Program-made: the position numbers and the translations under genes
Shown here: piece by piece, positions 17,588-26,260 of the stretch
Layout: each line of letters starts with the position of its first letter
Position numbering within the stretch: the stretch's first letter is position 1
Notes under the pieces: model-generated
The model's database searches: none
What the model was told of the DNA's origin: nothing
What the model saw: the letters and a program-made list of their open reading frames with translations, nothing else
Assembly: GCA_905196835.1 (NCBI GenBank)
Contig: CAJJWN010000025.1
Span: 1-44,629, forward strand
DNA from: an uncultured Prevotella sp.
GTDB taxonomy: Bacteria > Bacteroidota > Bacteroidia > Bacteroidales > Bacteroidaceae
DNA length: 44,629 bases
Direction of reading: 5' to 3'

Positions 17588-18070
17588 ATGAGAACAACAA
17601 CCGTTATCCTTGCCATGGTACTGGCATTCGCGCCCGCCGCACCGGCCGCCGGGCACTGCACGCAGGAGCGCACGGCGCAATACGTGAGCGAGGCAGACAT
17701 GCAGAAGCACAAAAACAGCCACCACGGCAAGAGAAAACGGCACGACAAGAGGAAGTACGTCGTGACCGATTTCGACGTGTTCTACGGCAAAAGAAGGCTC
17801 GACGGGGCCAGCGCGATGACGTTCAAGGTGCTTGGCGGAGGGTACGCCAAGGACGATTTCGACGTCTATTACAAAGGAAGGAAGATTGATGACGCCACCG
17901 CAATGTCGTTCAAAGTACTACAAGACGGCTATGCGAAAGACGACTTCAACGCTTATTACAAGGGAAAGAAGATTGCCGGAGCAAGCGCGATGTCGTTCCG
18001 GGTGCTTGAAGACGGCTACGCGAAGGATGCCTTCGACACCTACTATAAAGGCCGGAAATGTGACCGCTGA
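17588..18070 (+). CDS. Exported DKNYY-like tandem-repeat protein
   Basis: A 160-residue protein with a signal peptide (about 1-22). A short basic linker rich in His/Lys (QKHKNSHHGKRKRHDKRK) is followed by about three and a half copies of a 31-residue repeat: FDVFYGKRRLDGAS, FDVYYKGRKIDDAT, FNAYYKGKKIAGAS, FDTYYKGRK, each followed by AMSFKVLxDGYAKDD. The Y-Y-K-G-K-x-I pattern is that of the DKNYY family. It is presumably periplasmic or surface-exposed. Function is unknown; the regular repeats suggest a binding scaffold. It follows the BASS gene closely. Confidence 0.75.
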   Translation: MRTTTVILAMVLAFAPAAPAAGHCTQERTAQYVSEADMQKHKNSHHGKRKRHDKRKYVVTDFDVFYGKRRLDGASAMTFKVLGGGYAKDDFDVYYKGRKIDDATAMSFKVLQDGYAKDDFNAYYKGKKIAGASAMSFRVLEDGYAKDAFDTYYKGRKCDR

Positions 18071-18102
18071 CGGCCATACAGCTGCGCCAAAGCCATAAAC
18101 AA

Positions 18103-18381
18103 GCGTGTGTTCGGTATAAGGAATAACCCTTCAAACAATGGTACAGCTACTTGTTTTTTCGTTCCAAACAGTCGGTAGGTAACTGTCATTGCCTTAACGG
18201 CGACTTTCAGTTCCGCGCTCCGACGCGGAATCCAGTATAAAAAGCATAGAAATAACCAGGTAGTTGACACTGGATTCCGCGTCGGAGCGCGGAACTGAAA
18301 GTCGCCGTTAAGGCAATGACAGTTACCAACCGACTACTTGAAGTGAGATTTTTTTTCATTTTATCTTATACCAAACTGACG
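18103..18381. mobile_element. MITE-like element 3 containing a 66-bp-arm palindrome
   Basis: Its ends GCGTGTGTTCGGTATAA (18103-18119) and TTATACCAAACTGACG (18366-18381) match those of elements 1, 2 and 4. Inside are arms at 18171-18236 and 18269-18334, identical over 59 bases and extending to 66 with one mismatch, with a 32-base loop. Unlike elements 2 and 4 no clear 9-base direct repeat flanks it. It encodes no protein. Confidence 0.7.
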
Positions 18382-18413
18382 TTAACCCAACAAAAAACAT
18401 CAACAAAGGCATA

Positions 18414-18450
18414 CCAACCTCCCTCCCTCGGGGAGGTCATGAGGGGGCTT
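18414..18450. repeat. GGGGAGG-type repeat
   Basis: CCTCCCTCGGGGAGG core followed by GAGGGGGCTT, same family as 3.9 and 4.8 kb. Confidence 0.65.
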
Positions 18451-18492
18451 AAACAAAAACGGGAGCCGCTATCACTCCTGACGGCGGCTCCC
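18451..18492 (-). terminator. Terminator of the sigma/anti-sigma transcript
   Basis: On the minus strand the stem GGGAGCCGC / GCGGCTCCC (18461-18492) is followed by GTTTTTGTTT. It lies about 107 bases after the stop codon of the anti-sigma-like gene. Confidence 0.75.
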
Positions 18493-18598
18493 TTCTTCAC
18501 GTTAGTATGTTATGAAAATTTGAGAGAAATGAAGCTTCACAGCTTCGTTGTTTTGTTTTATTAAACACTGTTTTATAGAGAAAGCATAGAAAATTGTC

Positions 18599-19066
18599 TT
18601 ATTTCAGCATGTTGGCCGTGGCCGGAGCGTGCTTCAGCGTGTCCACCTTGGCCGAGTCGCCCATGGCAACCGAGGGGCCTTCATGCGCCTTCTGGTAAGC
18701 CTGCGTGGGGGCTTCGGGCTTCACGTCGCCCGTGAAAGCCACCTGTGCGGCGTTGCCGAGCGTGAGGAATATGGCGACCATCGCCGCGGCCTTGAACAGC
18801 GGCATGAGCCTCTGGCGCAGGGTCATCGTGCGTGCGCGGAGCATTCCCGGCTCGCCGACAAGCGTCTCCATGCGTGCGTCGAAGTCGGCACCGAGGGTGT
18901 CGGCGGCCTTCTGCGCCTCGCCGTAGCAGAACAAGTCCTTGTACTTGGCAAGGCTTTCGGGCAACTGCTTCTGGCTGAAAAACGCGCGGAGGATTTGCTC
19001 TTCCTCGAGCGTCGTGTCGCAAGTCCAGTAGCGTTCCAGCAGCTGTTCTATGTATTTATAGTCCAT
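18599..19066 (-). CDS. Probable anti-sigma partner, single-pass membrane protein
   Basis: A 155-residue protein opening MDYKYIEQLLERYWTCDTTLEEEQILRAFF, a helical N-terminus common in Bacteroides/Prevotella proteins encoded directly after an ECF sigma factor. One membrane segment is predicted at about 88-108 (LMPLFKAAAMVAIFLTLGN), followed by a Pro/Ala/Lys-rich non-cytoplasmic tail. Its start overlaps the sigma gene by 11 bases, so translation is probably coupled. The anti-sigma role is inferred from position and topology; there is no recognisable zinc-binding anti-sigma motif. Confidence 0.7.
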   Translation of the reverse strand: MDYKYIEQLLERYWTCDTTLEEEQILRAFFSQKQLPESLAKYKDLFCYGEAQKAADTLGADFDARMETLVGEPGMLRARTMTLRQRLMPLFKAAAMVAIFLTLGNAAQVAFTGDVKPEAPTQAYQKAHEGPSVAMGDSAKVDTLKHAPATANMLK

Positions 19067-19568
19067 ATTCTTCGATTTCGTTGTACTTTTGTTTCACCGC
19101 CTGGCGTGCGCGGAAGATGTTTACCTTGACCTGTTCCTCGGTGATGCCGAGCACTTGGGCTATCTCCCGGTAGCTTTTCCCCTCGAAGTCGCGCAGCTGC
19201 ATACAGCTGCGTTGCTTCTCGGGCAGGCTGTCTATGATGCGTCTTACCTGCTCCACCCTGTCCCGCTGCGCCGCGCGTTCGTACGGGTTGTGCCCCGGGT
19301 CGGCCGTGGCGGCCTCGCTATCACCGAGCGGATGGGTGTCGGTGCCTACCCGCTTCATCCTGTCGAGCGACAGGTTGCGGCAGACGGTGAGGCTAAACGC
19401 CTCGATGGAGTCGATGTCCTGCCAGTCGTCGCGCCTGTTCCAGACCTTCACGAGCGTGTCCTGCACTATGTCCTCGGCCTCCTCGCGGTTGAGGGTTATC
19501 CTCAAAGCAAGGCGGTAGAGCACGTTTTTTAGCGGCAACACGTCGTTGCGAAAACTGATATTTTTCAT
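19056..19568 (-). CDS. ECF-type RNA polymerase sigma factor
   Basis: A 170-residue sigma-70 family protein of the extracytoplasmic-function type. Region 2 spans about 15-75 (LALRITLNREEAEDIVQDTLVKVWNRR, AFSLTVCRNLSLDRMKR). Region 4 spans about 110-165 (IIDSLPEKQRSCMQLRDFEGKSYREIAQVLGITEEQVKVNIFRARQ, a helix-turn-helix). I start it at 19568 (MKNISFRND); the open frame extends 84 codons further upstream but there it reads through a 9-base-period repeat and a quartet array. It is translationally coupled to the membrane protein downstream. Target genes are unknown. Confidence 0.92.
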   Translation of the reverse strand: MKNISFRNDVLPLKNVLYRLALRITLNREEAEDIVQDTLVKVWNRRDDWQDIDSIEAFSLTVCRNLSLDRMKRVGTDTHPLGDSEAATADPGHNPYERAAQRDRVEQVRRIIDSLPEKQRSCMQLRDFEGKSYREIAQVLGITEEQVKVNIFRARQAVKQKYNEIEEYGL

Positions 19569-19654
19569 CTGCTCTCTAATTGAATGACGATTTACGGGGG
19601 CGAAAGTTACAGCAATCTTGCGATTATTTTGCCATTTAACTGTTTTTAAAGATT

Positions 19655-19714
19655 GGCGGCTTATTTGGCCTATTGGGCCAATTAGGCCAATGAGCCCAAT
19701 GGGCCTTATAAGCC
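19655..19714. repeat. 9-base-period array, copy 3
   Basis: GCGGCTTAT, TTGGCCTAT, TGGGCCAAT, TAGGCCAAT, GAGCCCAAT, GGGCCTTAT, AAGCCG. Read in one frame it translates as repeated I-G/L-I-G triplets, which creates a false N-terminal extension for the sigma factor. Confidence 0.75.
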
Positions 19715-19757
19715 GTTGGCGGCAGGCGGCCAAGTGGCTGATAGCCAGAGGGTTTGC

Positions 19758-19838
19758 GAAAGGCCGTCTTTCAGGCTGCGAAAGACGGCCTTTTACATTG
19801 TAAAACATGGCCTTTTGCAAGGCAAAAGGCCGCCTCTT
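19758..19838. repeat. 22-base-period quartet array, copy 6
   Basis: Cores at 19758, 19780, 19802 and 19824. Cores 1 and 2 (GAAAGGCCGTCTTTC / GAAAGACGGCCTTTT) pair over 14 of 15 positions. It begins 8 bases after the argB stop codon in the sense of that gene. Confidence 0.85.
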
Positions 19839-19846
19839 GCAACGGC

Positions 19847-20620
19847 CTAAGGCACAATCATCGTGCCGTGCCGCCCGTCGATGGCCGTGGAGAGGGTGAT
19901 GTTGACGCGGCTGACACCTGCCGATATGGCACTGAAGGCGTTTTCCAGCTTGGGCAACATGCCGCCCGACACAGTGCCGTCGGCCGCGAGCCGGGCGAAG
20001 TCCTGGCGCGTAATGACGGATATGAGGCTCGCGTCGTCGTCGGGGTCGGCCAGCACGCCGGGTTTCTCGAAGCAGAACACGAGCGTAACATCGTAGCGCG
20101 ATGCCAGGGCCTTGGCCGCCTCGGCGGCTATGGTGTCGGCGTTGGTGTTGAGCAGGTGGCCGTGTCCGTCGTGCGTAAGGGGCGCAAGGACGGGCGTAAG
20201 TCCGCCCTCAATGAGGCTTGCGAGGCGGTCGCCGTCAACGCGTTCCACATCGCCCACGAAGCCATAGTCAACGTCCTTGACGGGCCGTTTGTGCGAGAGC
20301 ATCACGCCGCCGTCGGCCCCGGTCAGCCCGATGGCGTCAACCCCGCAGGCTTGCAGGCGCGCCACGACGTTCTTGTTAACCAGTCCGCCGTAGACCATCG
20401 TCACCACTTCGAGCATGGCCTGGTCTGTGATGCGCCGCCCGCCCACCATCTGCGTCTCCACGCCGAGGCGCGAGGCTATGGCCGTGGCGCGCCGTCCGCC
20501 GCCGTGAACGAGCACCTTGCGCCCGTCAATCGCGGCGAAAGCGGCCAGCAGGGCGTCGAGCCGCGCGTCGTCCTCGACTACGGCTCCGCCCACTTTTACT
20601 AAGGTAAGGGGATGTTTCAT
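19847..20620 (-). CDS. argB: Acetylglutamate kinase (ArgB)
   Basis: ArgB phosphorylates N-acetylglutamate in arginine biosynthesis, in the cytoplasm. The 257-residue amino-acid-kinase-fold protein has KVGGAVVEDD at the N-terminus, the glycine-rich VHGGGRRAT (38-46), ITDQAMLEVVTMVYGGLVNKNVVA (substrate loop), GLTGADGG, LNTNADTIAAEAAKAL and VSGGMLPKLENAFSAISAGV. All are expected for the family, at normal length. It lies downstream of speA on the same strand, an arrangement seen in other Bacteroidales, but 197 repeat-filled bases separate them. Confidence 0.95.
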   Translation of the reverse strand: MKHPLTLVKVGGAVVEDDARLDALLAAFAAIDGRKVLVHGGGRRATAIASRLGVETQMVGGRRITDQAMLEVVTMVYGGLVNKNVVARLQACGVDAIGLTGADGGVMLSHKRPVKDVDYGFVGDVERVDGDRLASLIEGGLTPVLAPLTHDGHGHLLNTNADTIAAEAAKALASRYDVTLVFCFEKPGVLADPDDDASLISVITRQDFARLAADGTVSGGMLPKLENAFSAISAGVSRVNITLSTAIDGRHGTMIVP

Positions 20621-20675
20621 GACAAATAATTTATACCCAACACCCAGCCTGCCACCTGTCCCCAGCCCTGCCTCA

Positions 20676-20803
20676 TCGGGCTAATCCGGCCCATCGGGCT
20701 TATTCTTCATATAAGCCTGATGAGCCTAATTAGCCTGATACGCCATTGAGCAGACCAAAAACAATCAAGCTTCCTCCCTTCGGGAGGGTTGGGATGGGTG
20801 TCT
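20676..20803. repeat. 9-base-period array, copy 4, followed by a GGGAGGG repeat
   Basis: Units CGGGCTAAT, CCGGCCCAT, CGGGCTTAT … AAGCCTGAT, GAGCCTAAT, TAGCCTGAT (20676-20744), then a TTCCTCCCTTCGGGAGGG copy (20767-20803). Confidence 0.7.
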
Positions 20804-20817
20804 ATTGGTGTGTTAGT

Positions 20818-22710
20818 TTACTCCAAATAAGTATATCCGTAGAGGCCGGAGCGGTAGTTGGAAAGGAACTCCTTGCCCTCCTCGAGCGATATTTTGCCCT
20901 CCTTGACGCTCTTTGCCACCCACACTTCGAGCTGGCGCACGAGCTTCTTCGGGTTGTACTGCACGTACTCCAGCACCTCCTCTACGGTCTCGCCGTCGAA
21001 GATTTGGTCGATGTGATACTTGCCGTCCTTCACCGTTATGTGCGCGGCGTTGGTGTCGCCGAAGAGGTTGTGCATGTCGCCCAGTATCTCCTGGTAAGCC
21101 CCCACGAGGAACACGCCGAGGTAATAAGGCTCGTTCTTGCGCGGCGTATGCACGGGCAAGATGTTCGAGATGTTGCGGTTGGTGACGAAGTTGGCGATTT
21201 TTCCGTCGCTGTCGCAGGTTATGTCTTGCAGCGTCGCGCTGCGTGTGGGGCGCTCGTTGAGCCTCTGTAGCGGCACTATTGGGAAGATTTGGTCTATCGC
21301 CCAGGCGTCGGGCAGCGACTGGAAGAGCGAGAAGTTACAGAAGTATTTGTCGGCCAACAGCTTGTCAAGACCCTTCAACTCCTCGGGCACATGCTTCAGA
21401 CGCTTGGCTATGGAGTTGATTTCGCGGCACACGCTCCAGTACATCCGCTCTATTTCGGCACGCGTCTTGAGGTCTACCAGGCCGTGTTCGAACAGGTCGA
21501 GAGCGTCCTCACGTATTTGCTCGGCATCGTGCCAGTCCTCCAGCATGGTGCGCGGATTAAGGTTGTCCCAAATGTCGTAGAGGTCTTTCACAAGCTTGTG
21601 AGAGTTCTCCGTAGGCTCATACTCCTCGTCCATCTCGGGCAGCGAGGCCGTCTCGAGCACGTCGATGACGAGCACCGAGTGGTGTGCGGAGAGCGAACGG
21701 CCGCTCTCCGTTATGAGGTTGGGGTGCGGAACGCCGTAGCGGTCGGCCGCCTCGACGAAGGTATAGATGCAGTCGTTGACGTATTCCTGTATGGAATAGT
21801 TGACCGAGCTCTCGCTGTTGGGCGAACGCGTGCCGTCGTAATCGACGCCCAGTCCGCCGCCGCAGTCAACGAAATCGACGTTGTAGCCCATCTTGTGCAG
21901 CTGTATGTAGAACTGCGAAGCCTCCTTCAGGGCGGTCTGTATGCGGCGTATCTTGGTGATTTGGCTGCCTATGTGGAAGTGGATTAGGCGCAGGCAGTCC
22001 TTCATGTCCTTCTTTTCAAGTATTTCAAGGGCCGATAGCAGCTCTGAGCTTGTAAGCCCGAACTTGCTGGCGTCGCCGCCGCTCTCCTCCCACTTGCCGC
22101 TGCCCGACGAGGCCAGCTTAATCCTGATGCCGAGGTTGGGGCGCACGCCCAGCTTCTTGGCGGCGCGGCTTATGATGTCGAGTTCGTTCAGTTTCTCCAC
22201 CACGATGAAGATTCTCTTGCCCATCTTCTGCGCCAGCAGGGCCAGCTCTATGTAGCTCTGGTCCTTGTAGCCGTTGCATATTATGAGCGAGTCGCTTTGG
22301 CACTGCACGGCGATTACGGCGTGCAGCTCGGGCTTTGAGCCGGCCTCGAGGCCGAGGTTGAACTTGCGTCCGTGGCTGATGATTTCCTCCACGACGGGCT
22401 GCATCTGGTTTACCTTGATGGGATAGATTATGAAGTTCTCCCCCTTGAAGCCGTATTCCTCCGACGCTTTCTTGAAACAGCTCCACGTCTTCTCAATCCT
22501 GTTGTCGAGAATGTCGGGAAAGCGCAGCAGCACCGGCGGCGTTACGTCGCGCAGGGCGAGTTCGTCCATCACGTCGTGCAGGTCGATTTGCACGTTGTCC
22601 TTGCACGGGCTGACGTACATGTCGCCGCGCTCGTTGATGCCGAAGTAGGATGTTCCCCATCCGCTGATGTTGTAAAGCTCGTTAGAGTCTTCAATCGTCC
22701 ATTTCTTCAT
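20818..22710 (-). CDS. speA: Biosynthetic arginine decarboxylase (SpeA)
   Basis: SpeA is a PLP enzyme converting arginine to agmatine for polyamine synthesis. The 630-residue protein carries the PLP-lysine region FIIYPIKVNQMQPVVEEI (about 94-111), NLGLEAGSKPEL, HFHIGSQI, a glycine-rich DCGGGLGVDYDG phosphate-binding loop, ESGRSLSAHHSVLV and a C-terminal active-site half with LVGAYQEILGDMHNLFGD. Length and order match the family. The start (MKKWTIEDS) fits SpeA N-termini. It reads leftward toward argB. Confidence 0.97.
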   Translation of the reverse strand: MKKWTIEDSNELYNISGWGTSYFGINERGDMYVSPCKDNVQIDLHDVMDELALRDVTPPVLLRFPDILDNRIEKTWSCFKKASEEYGFKGENFIIYPIKVNQMQPVVEEIISHGRKFNLGLEAGSKPELHAVIAVQCQSDSLIICNGYKDQSYIELALLAQKMGKRIFIVVEKLNELDIISRAAKKLGVRPNLGIRIKLASSGSGKWEESGGDASKFGLTSSELLSALEILEKKDMKDCLRLIHFHIGSQITKIRRIQTALKEASQFYIQLHKMGYNVDFVDCGGGLGVDYDGTRSPNSESSVNYSIQEYVNDCIYTFVEAADRYGVPHPNLITESGRSLSAHHSVLVIDVLETASLPEMDEEYEPTENSHKLVKDLYDIWDNLNPRTMLEDWHDAEQIREDALDLFEHGLVDLKTRAEIERMYWSVCREINSIAKRLKHVPEELKGLDKLLADKYFCNFSLFQSLPDAWAIDQIFPIVPLQRLNERPTRSATLQDITCDSDGKIANFVTNRNISNILPVHTPRKNEPYYLGVFLVGAYQEILGDMHNLFGDTNAAHITVKDGKYHIDQIFDGETVEEVLEYVQYNPKKLVRQLEVWVAKSVKEGKISLEEGKEFLSNYRSGLYGYTYLE

Positions 22711-22817
22711 TTAGGTGTGACTGTATTATGTTTGTTTGTTTTATTCCTTAGTCTATATCGTCGCAGTGCAAACGCCTGTACGTCAATCACTTGCGAAGCG
22801 TGCGCCGCCCGTGTTGC

Positions 22818-22898
22818 AAAAGGCCGTCTTTCGGCCTGCGAAAGGCGGCCTTTTGCAAGGTAAAAGACGGCCTTTCAGGATGCCGTTTGCCGCCTTTT
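22818..22898. repeat. 22-base-period quartet array, copy 7
   Basis: Cores at 22818, 22840, 22862 and 22884. Cores 1 and 2 pair with one G-U type difference (AAAAGGCCGTCTTTC / GAAAGGCGGCCTTTT). It begins 46 bases after the aroK stop codon in that gene's sense. Confidence 0.85.
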
Positions 22899-22944
22899 GC
22901 AGCATTGTATGCCGCCGCCGACCGAATAAGCCGTGGCGAGTCTG

Positions 22945-23472
22945 CTATATGCCGAGCATGGAGCGCAGCCTGTCAACCGACACTTTTATCTTCTCGTAGT
23001 TGTCGAGCAGGTTGACGTCGAGCACGTGGCGCGCCTGCATGTAGTATTGTTCGCGCCGCGCAAGCTGCTCCGTCACGAAGCCGAGCAGCTGCTCCGGCGT
23101 CTTGCCTTCGAGCAGGGGGCGGCGCGTCTTGCCCATACGCAGGTGGGCGCAAAGCACCTCGGGCGACGCCTTCAGGTAGACGGTATCGCCGCGGGAGTTC
23201 ATGTATTCCATGTTGTCGAAGAAGCAGGGCGTGCCTCCTCCGCAGCTCAGTATGATGTCCTCGAACTCCGCCGCCTCGTGCAGCATGGTCCTCTCGACCT
23301 GGCGGAAGCCGTCTTCGCCGCGCTCGGCGAAGAGCTGCGGCACCGTCTTGCGCATACGTCCCTCAATGTACCAGTCGAGGTCGTAGAAGCGCATTCCCAG
23401 CTCCTTGGCCAGCGCGCGGCCAACGGTGGTCTTGCCTGCGCCCATGTAGCCTACGATGATGACGCGTCTCAC
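22945..23472 (-). CDS. aroK: Shikimate kinase (AroK)
   Basis: AroK phosphorylates shikimate with ATP in the aromatic amino-acid pathway. The 175-residue P-loop protein has a Walker A motif GYMGAGKTTVGRAL (8-21), the shikimate-binding FYDLDWYIE (Asp near 33), FRQVERTMLHE (Arg) and CGGGTP, and a LID segment MGKTRRPLLEGK. Only 3 bases separate its start from the stop of topA, so the two are probably one transcript. Confidence 0.95.
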   Translation of the reverse strand: MRRVIIVGYMGAGKTTVGRALAKELGMRFYDLDWYIEGRMRKTVPQLFAERGEDGFRQVERTMLHEAAEFEDIILSCGGGTPCFFDNMEYMNSRGDTVYLKASPEVLCAHLRMGKTRRPLLEGKTPEQLLGFVTEQLARREQYYMQARHVLDVNLLDNYEKIKVSVDRLRSMLGI

Positions 23473-23475
23473 GGC

Positions 23476-25785
23476 CTACTTCTTCTTTGAGTTGTTGATT
23501 ACGCCCATGCACTCTTCGAGCGTCAGCTCGGCCGCGCGGTCGTGCATCGCCTTGGGCAGGCGGTAGTTCTTGCCGTCATACGAGAGGTAAGGGCCGTAGC
23601 GTCCGTTCATCACTTCGAGCTTAGGCTCGTCGTCGAAGGTCTTTATGTGGCGTTGCGTCTCCTGCTGGCGTTTCTTCAGGATAAGCTCCACGGCGGCATC
23701 GAGGGTGAGCGTCATGGGGTCTTCGCCCTTGGGTATGGACACGTACTTGCGGTCGTGCATGACGTAAGGGCCGAAGCGTCCGGCTCCGATTACCACGGGC
23801 GTGCCCTCGAAGTCGCCCACCGTGCGCGGCAGGCGGAACAGCTCCAGGGCCTCGTCGAGCGTGATGGTCTCCATGCTCTTGTCGGCAGGCAGCTGGGCGA
23901 AGCGGGGCTTCTCCTTGTCTTCGGCCTTCCCGATTTGCACCACTGGGCCGAACCTTCCTATTTTGACGAACACGGGCTTGCCCGTCTCAGGCTCTACGCC
24001 GAGCTCGCGCTCGCCGGCCTTGTGCTCCTCGCGCGCGTTCATTGTCTTTTCTACGGTAGGCTCGAAACGGTCGTAAAAGTTCTCTATCATGTCGGTCCAC
24101 CGGGCTTTTCCCTCGGCTATGGTGTCAAACTGCTGCTCCACCTTGGCCGTGAAGTTGTAGTCCATTATGGCCGGAAAGTATTTCATAAGGAAGTCGTTAA
24201 CCACCATTCCGATGTCGGTCGGCAACAACTTGCCCTTCTCGCTGCCGGCCATCTCGCTCTTCGTGCGGTTGGAAAGTCCGCCTGCATCGAGCACATCGAC
24301 GCTGTAAAACCTCTCTTCGCCCTTCTTGTCGCCCTTCTGCACGTACTCGCGCTGCTGTATGGTGCTGATGGTGGGGGCGTAGGTTGACGGGCGGCCGATG
24401 CCCAGTTCTTCAAGCTTGCGCACGAGGCTGGCCTCGGTATAGCGCACTGGGCCTTGCGTGAAGCGCTGCGTTGCGGTGATTTCGTCGCGCTGCAACTGCT
24501 CTCCCTCTATCATCGGGGGCAGCGTGTGCGTGGCCGTGTCCTGGCCTTCGGTCTCGTCGTCGGACGACTCGCGGTAGACTTTAAGGAAGCCGTCGAACTT
24601 CACCACCTCGCCGTTTGCCACAAACTGCTCCTCGGCGTTGTCCATGGTGATGGTTACGGTGGTCTTCTCTATCTGCGCGTCGGCCATCTGGCAGGCGGCG
24701 GTGCGCTTCCAGATGAGGTCGTAGAGGCGCTTCTCCTGCTGCGTGCCGTCGATTGATGTGTCGGCCATGTACGTTGGGCGTATGGCCTCGTGGGCCTCCT
24801 GCGCGCCTTTCGAGTGGGTGTGGTACTGGCGCGGACGGCTGTACTCTGCGCCCCAGTGCTTAGTGATTTCTTCCTTGCTGGAGTTGATGCAGAGGGAGGA
24901 GAGGTTGACGGAGTCGGTACGCATGTAGGTTATGCGTCCGTTTTCGTAGAGGTGCTGGGCCACCATCATGGTCTGCGACACGGTGAAGCCGAGCTTGCGG
25001 GCGGCCTCCTGTTGCAGGGTGGAGGTGGTGAACGGGGGCGCGGGTGTGCGCCTCATGGGTTTCTTCACGATGGTGGAGACGGTGAACTTGGCCGTCTTGC
25101 ACTTGTCGAGGAAGGCCATGACCTCGTCGCGGGTGGTGAAGCGATGGTCGAGCTCGGCCTTCACTTCGGCCTTGCGTCCGTCATCGCCGGTGGCGGTGAA
25201 TACGGCGTTCACGCGGTAGTAAGTCTCGCTCTTGAAGGCCTGTATTTCCCTCTCGCGCTCTACGATTAGCCTTACGGCCACGCTCTGCACGCGGCCTGCC
25301 GAGAGGGCGGGCTTCACCTTGCGCCAGAGCACGGGCGAGAGCTTGAAGCCCACGAGGCGGTCGAGCACGCGGCGCGCCTGCTGCGCGTTGACAAGGTTCA
25401 TGTCAAGGTGGCGCGGATGCTCGATGGCCTCGAGTATGGCGGGCTTGGTTATTTCGTGGAACACTATGCGGTTGGTCTTGTCCTCGTCGAGGCCGAGCAC
25501 CTCGCACAGGTGCCATGATATAGCCTCTCCCTCGCGGTCTTCATCGCTCGCGAGCCACACCTTCTCGGAGTTCCTCGCGTTGTTCTTCAGCTCCGCCACG
25601 AGCTTTTTCTTTTCCTCGGGTATTTCGTAGTCAGGCGTGAACGTCTTTGTGTCGATGCTAAGCTCCTTTTTCTTCAGGTCGCGTATGTGGCCGTAGCTTG
25701 ACATCACCTTGTAGTCCTTGCCCAGAAATTTCTCGATGGTCTTGGCCTTGGCAGGGCTTTCGACGATTACCAAATTCTTCTGCAT
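23476..25785 (-). CDS. topA: DNA topoisomerase I (type IA)
   Basis: TopA relaxes negative supercoils by a transient 5'-phosphotyrosine bond. The 769-residue protein has the TOPRIM start LVIVESPAKAKTIEKFLG and DEDREGEAISWH (81-92), the catalytic Tyr287 in GRITYMRTDS, and the central hole-forming domain. The C-terminal part contains topoisomerase C-terminal repeats (KIGRFGPVVQIG, GAGRFGPYVMHD, MNGRYGPYLSYD) and no CxxC zinc ribbons, as is usual in this phylum. aroK follows directly. Confidence 0.97.
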   Translation of the reverse strand: MQKNLVIVESPAKAKTIEKFLGKDYKVMSSYGHIRDLKKKELSIDTKTFTPDYEIPEEKKKLVAELKNNARNSEKVWLASDEDREGEAISWHLCEVLGLDEDKTNRIVFHEITKPAILEAIEHPRHLDMNLVNAQQARRVLDRLVGFKLSPVLWRKVKPALSAGRVQSVAVRLIVEREREIQAFKSETYYRVNAVFTATGDDGRKAEVKAELDHRFTTRDEVMAFLDKCKTAKFTVSTIVKKPMRRTPAPPFTTSTLQQEAARKLGFTVSQTMMVAQHLYENGRITYMRTDSVNLSSLCINSSKEEITKHWGAEYSRPRQYHTHSKGAQEAHEAIRPTYMADTSIDGTQQEKRLYDLIWKRTAACQMADAQIEKTTVTITMDNAEEQFVANGEVVKFDGFLKVYRESSDDETEGQDTATHTLPPMIEGEQLQRDEITATQRFTQGPVRYTEASLVRKLEELGIGRPSTYAPTISTIQQREYVQKGDKKGEERFYSVDVLDAGGLSNRTKSEMAGSEKGKLLPTDIGMVVNDFLMKYFPAIMDYNFTAKVEQQFDTIAEGKARWTDMIENFYDRFEPTVEKTMNAREEHKAGERELGVEPETGKPVFVKIGRFGPVVQIGKAEDKEKPRFAQLPADKSMETITLDEALELFRLPRTVGDFEGTPVVIGAGRFGPYVMHDRKYVSIPKGEDPMTLTLDAAVELILKKRQQETQRHIKTFDDEPKLEVMNGRYGPYLSYDGKNYRLPKAMHDRAAELTLEECMGVINNSKKK

Positions 25786-25814
25786 AGCGTGTTGTTGGGT
25801 TTCTAATCAGGGCG

Positions 25815-25822
25815 CAAAAGTA
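25815..25822 (-). promoter_or_regulatory. Likely -7 box for topA
   Basis: TACTTTTG on the minus strand, 29 bases before the topA start; the -33 box is not clear. Confidence 0.45.
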
Positions 25823-25844
25823 AACAAAACTTTCGCCATACACC

Positions 25845-26260
25845 TTATATAATGCCGCATAATTCCCGTTTTTTAAGGAATATTAAGAGCCTCGGCGTAA
25901 CCGGCTCACTGTCAAGGGGTTTGCGAAAGGCCGTCTTTCGCATTGCAAAAGACGGCCTTTCGGCGTGCAATTGACGGCCTTTTGCAACGCGAAAGGCGGC
26001 CTTTCGTATTCGGCTAATTTGGCCTATCGGGCTTATTCGGCCAATTAGCCCAATGAGCCCGATACGCCAAATTAGCCCGATACGCCGCAAATGAACAAGC
26101 AGGTGCAAACAAGCCTGACACCAAACACCGTATTGTCTGGCACATTACTCAGCCCTCCCCGAGGGGAGGGAGCTTGGTATGCCTTGCCTGTCGCGCCCTC
26201 GGCACATCTGGCTCATTTGGCTAATCGGGCCAATTAGTCCAATTAGCCCAATTGGCCCGA
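25845..26260. repeat. Gene-free stretch with quartet array 8, two 9-base arrays and a GGGGAGG repeat
   Basis: Quartet cores start at 25925, 25947, 25969 and 25991 (strict 22-base period). It is preceded by ACTGTCAAGGGGTTTGC, like copy 6. A 9-base array follows directly (about 26010-26086), then a CCCTCCCCGAGGGGAGGG copy (26150-26178) and another 9-base array (26203-26275). The last one runs into the 3' end of the lipoprotein gene. No gene is seen here. Confidence 0.8.

Noticed and set aside
19569..19820. The 84-codon N-terminal extension of the sigma factor
   Set aside because: It reads through a quartet array and a 9-base-period array, giving repeated I-G motifs; sigma region 2 begins just after the internal ATG.
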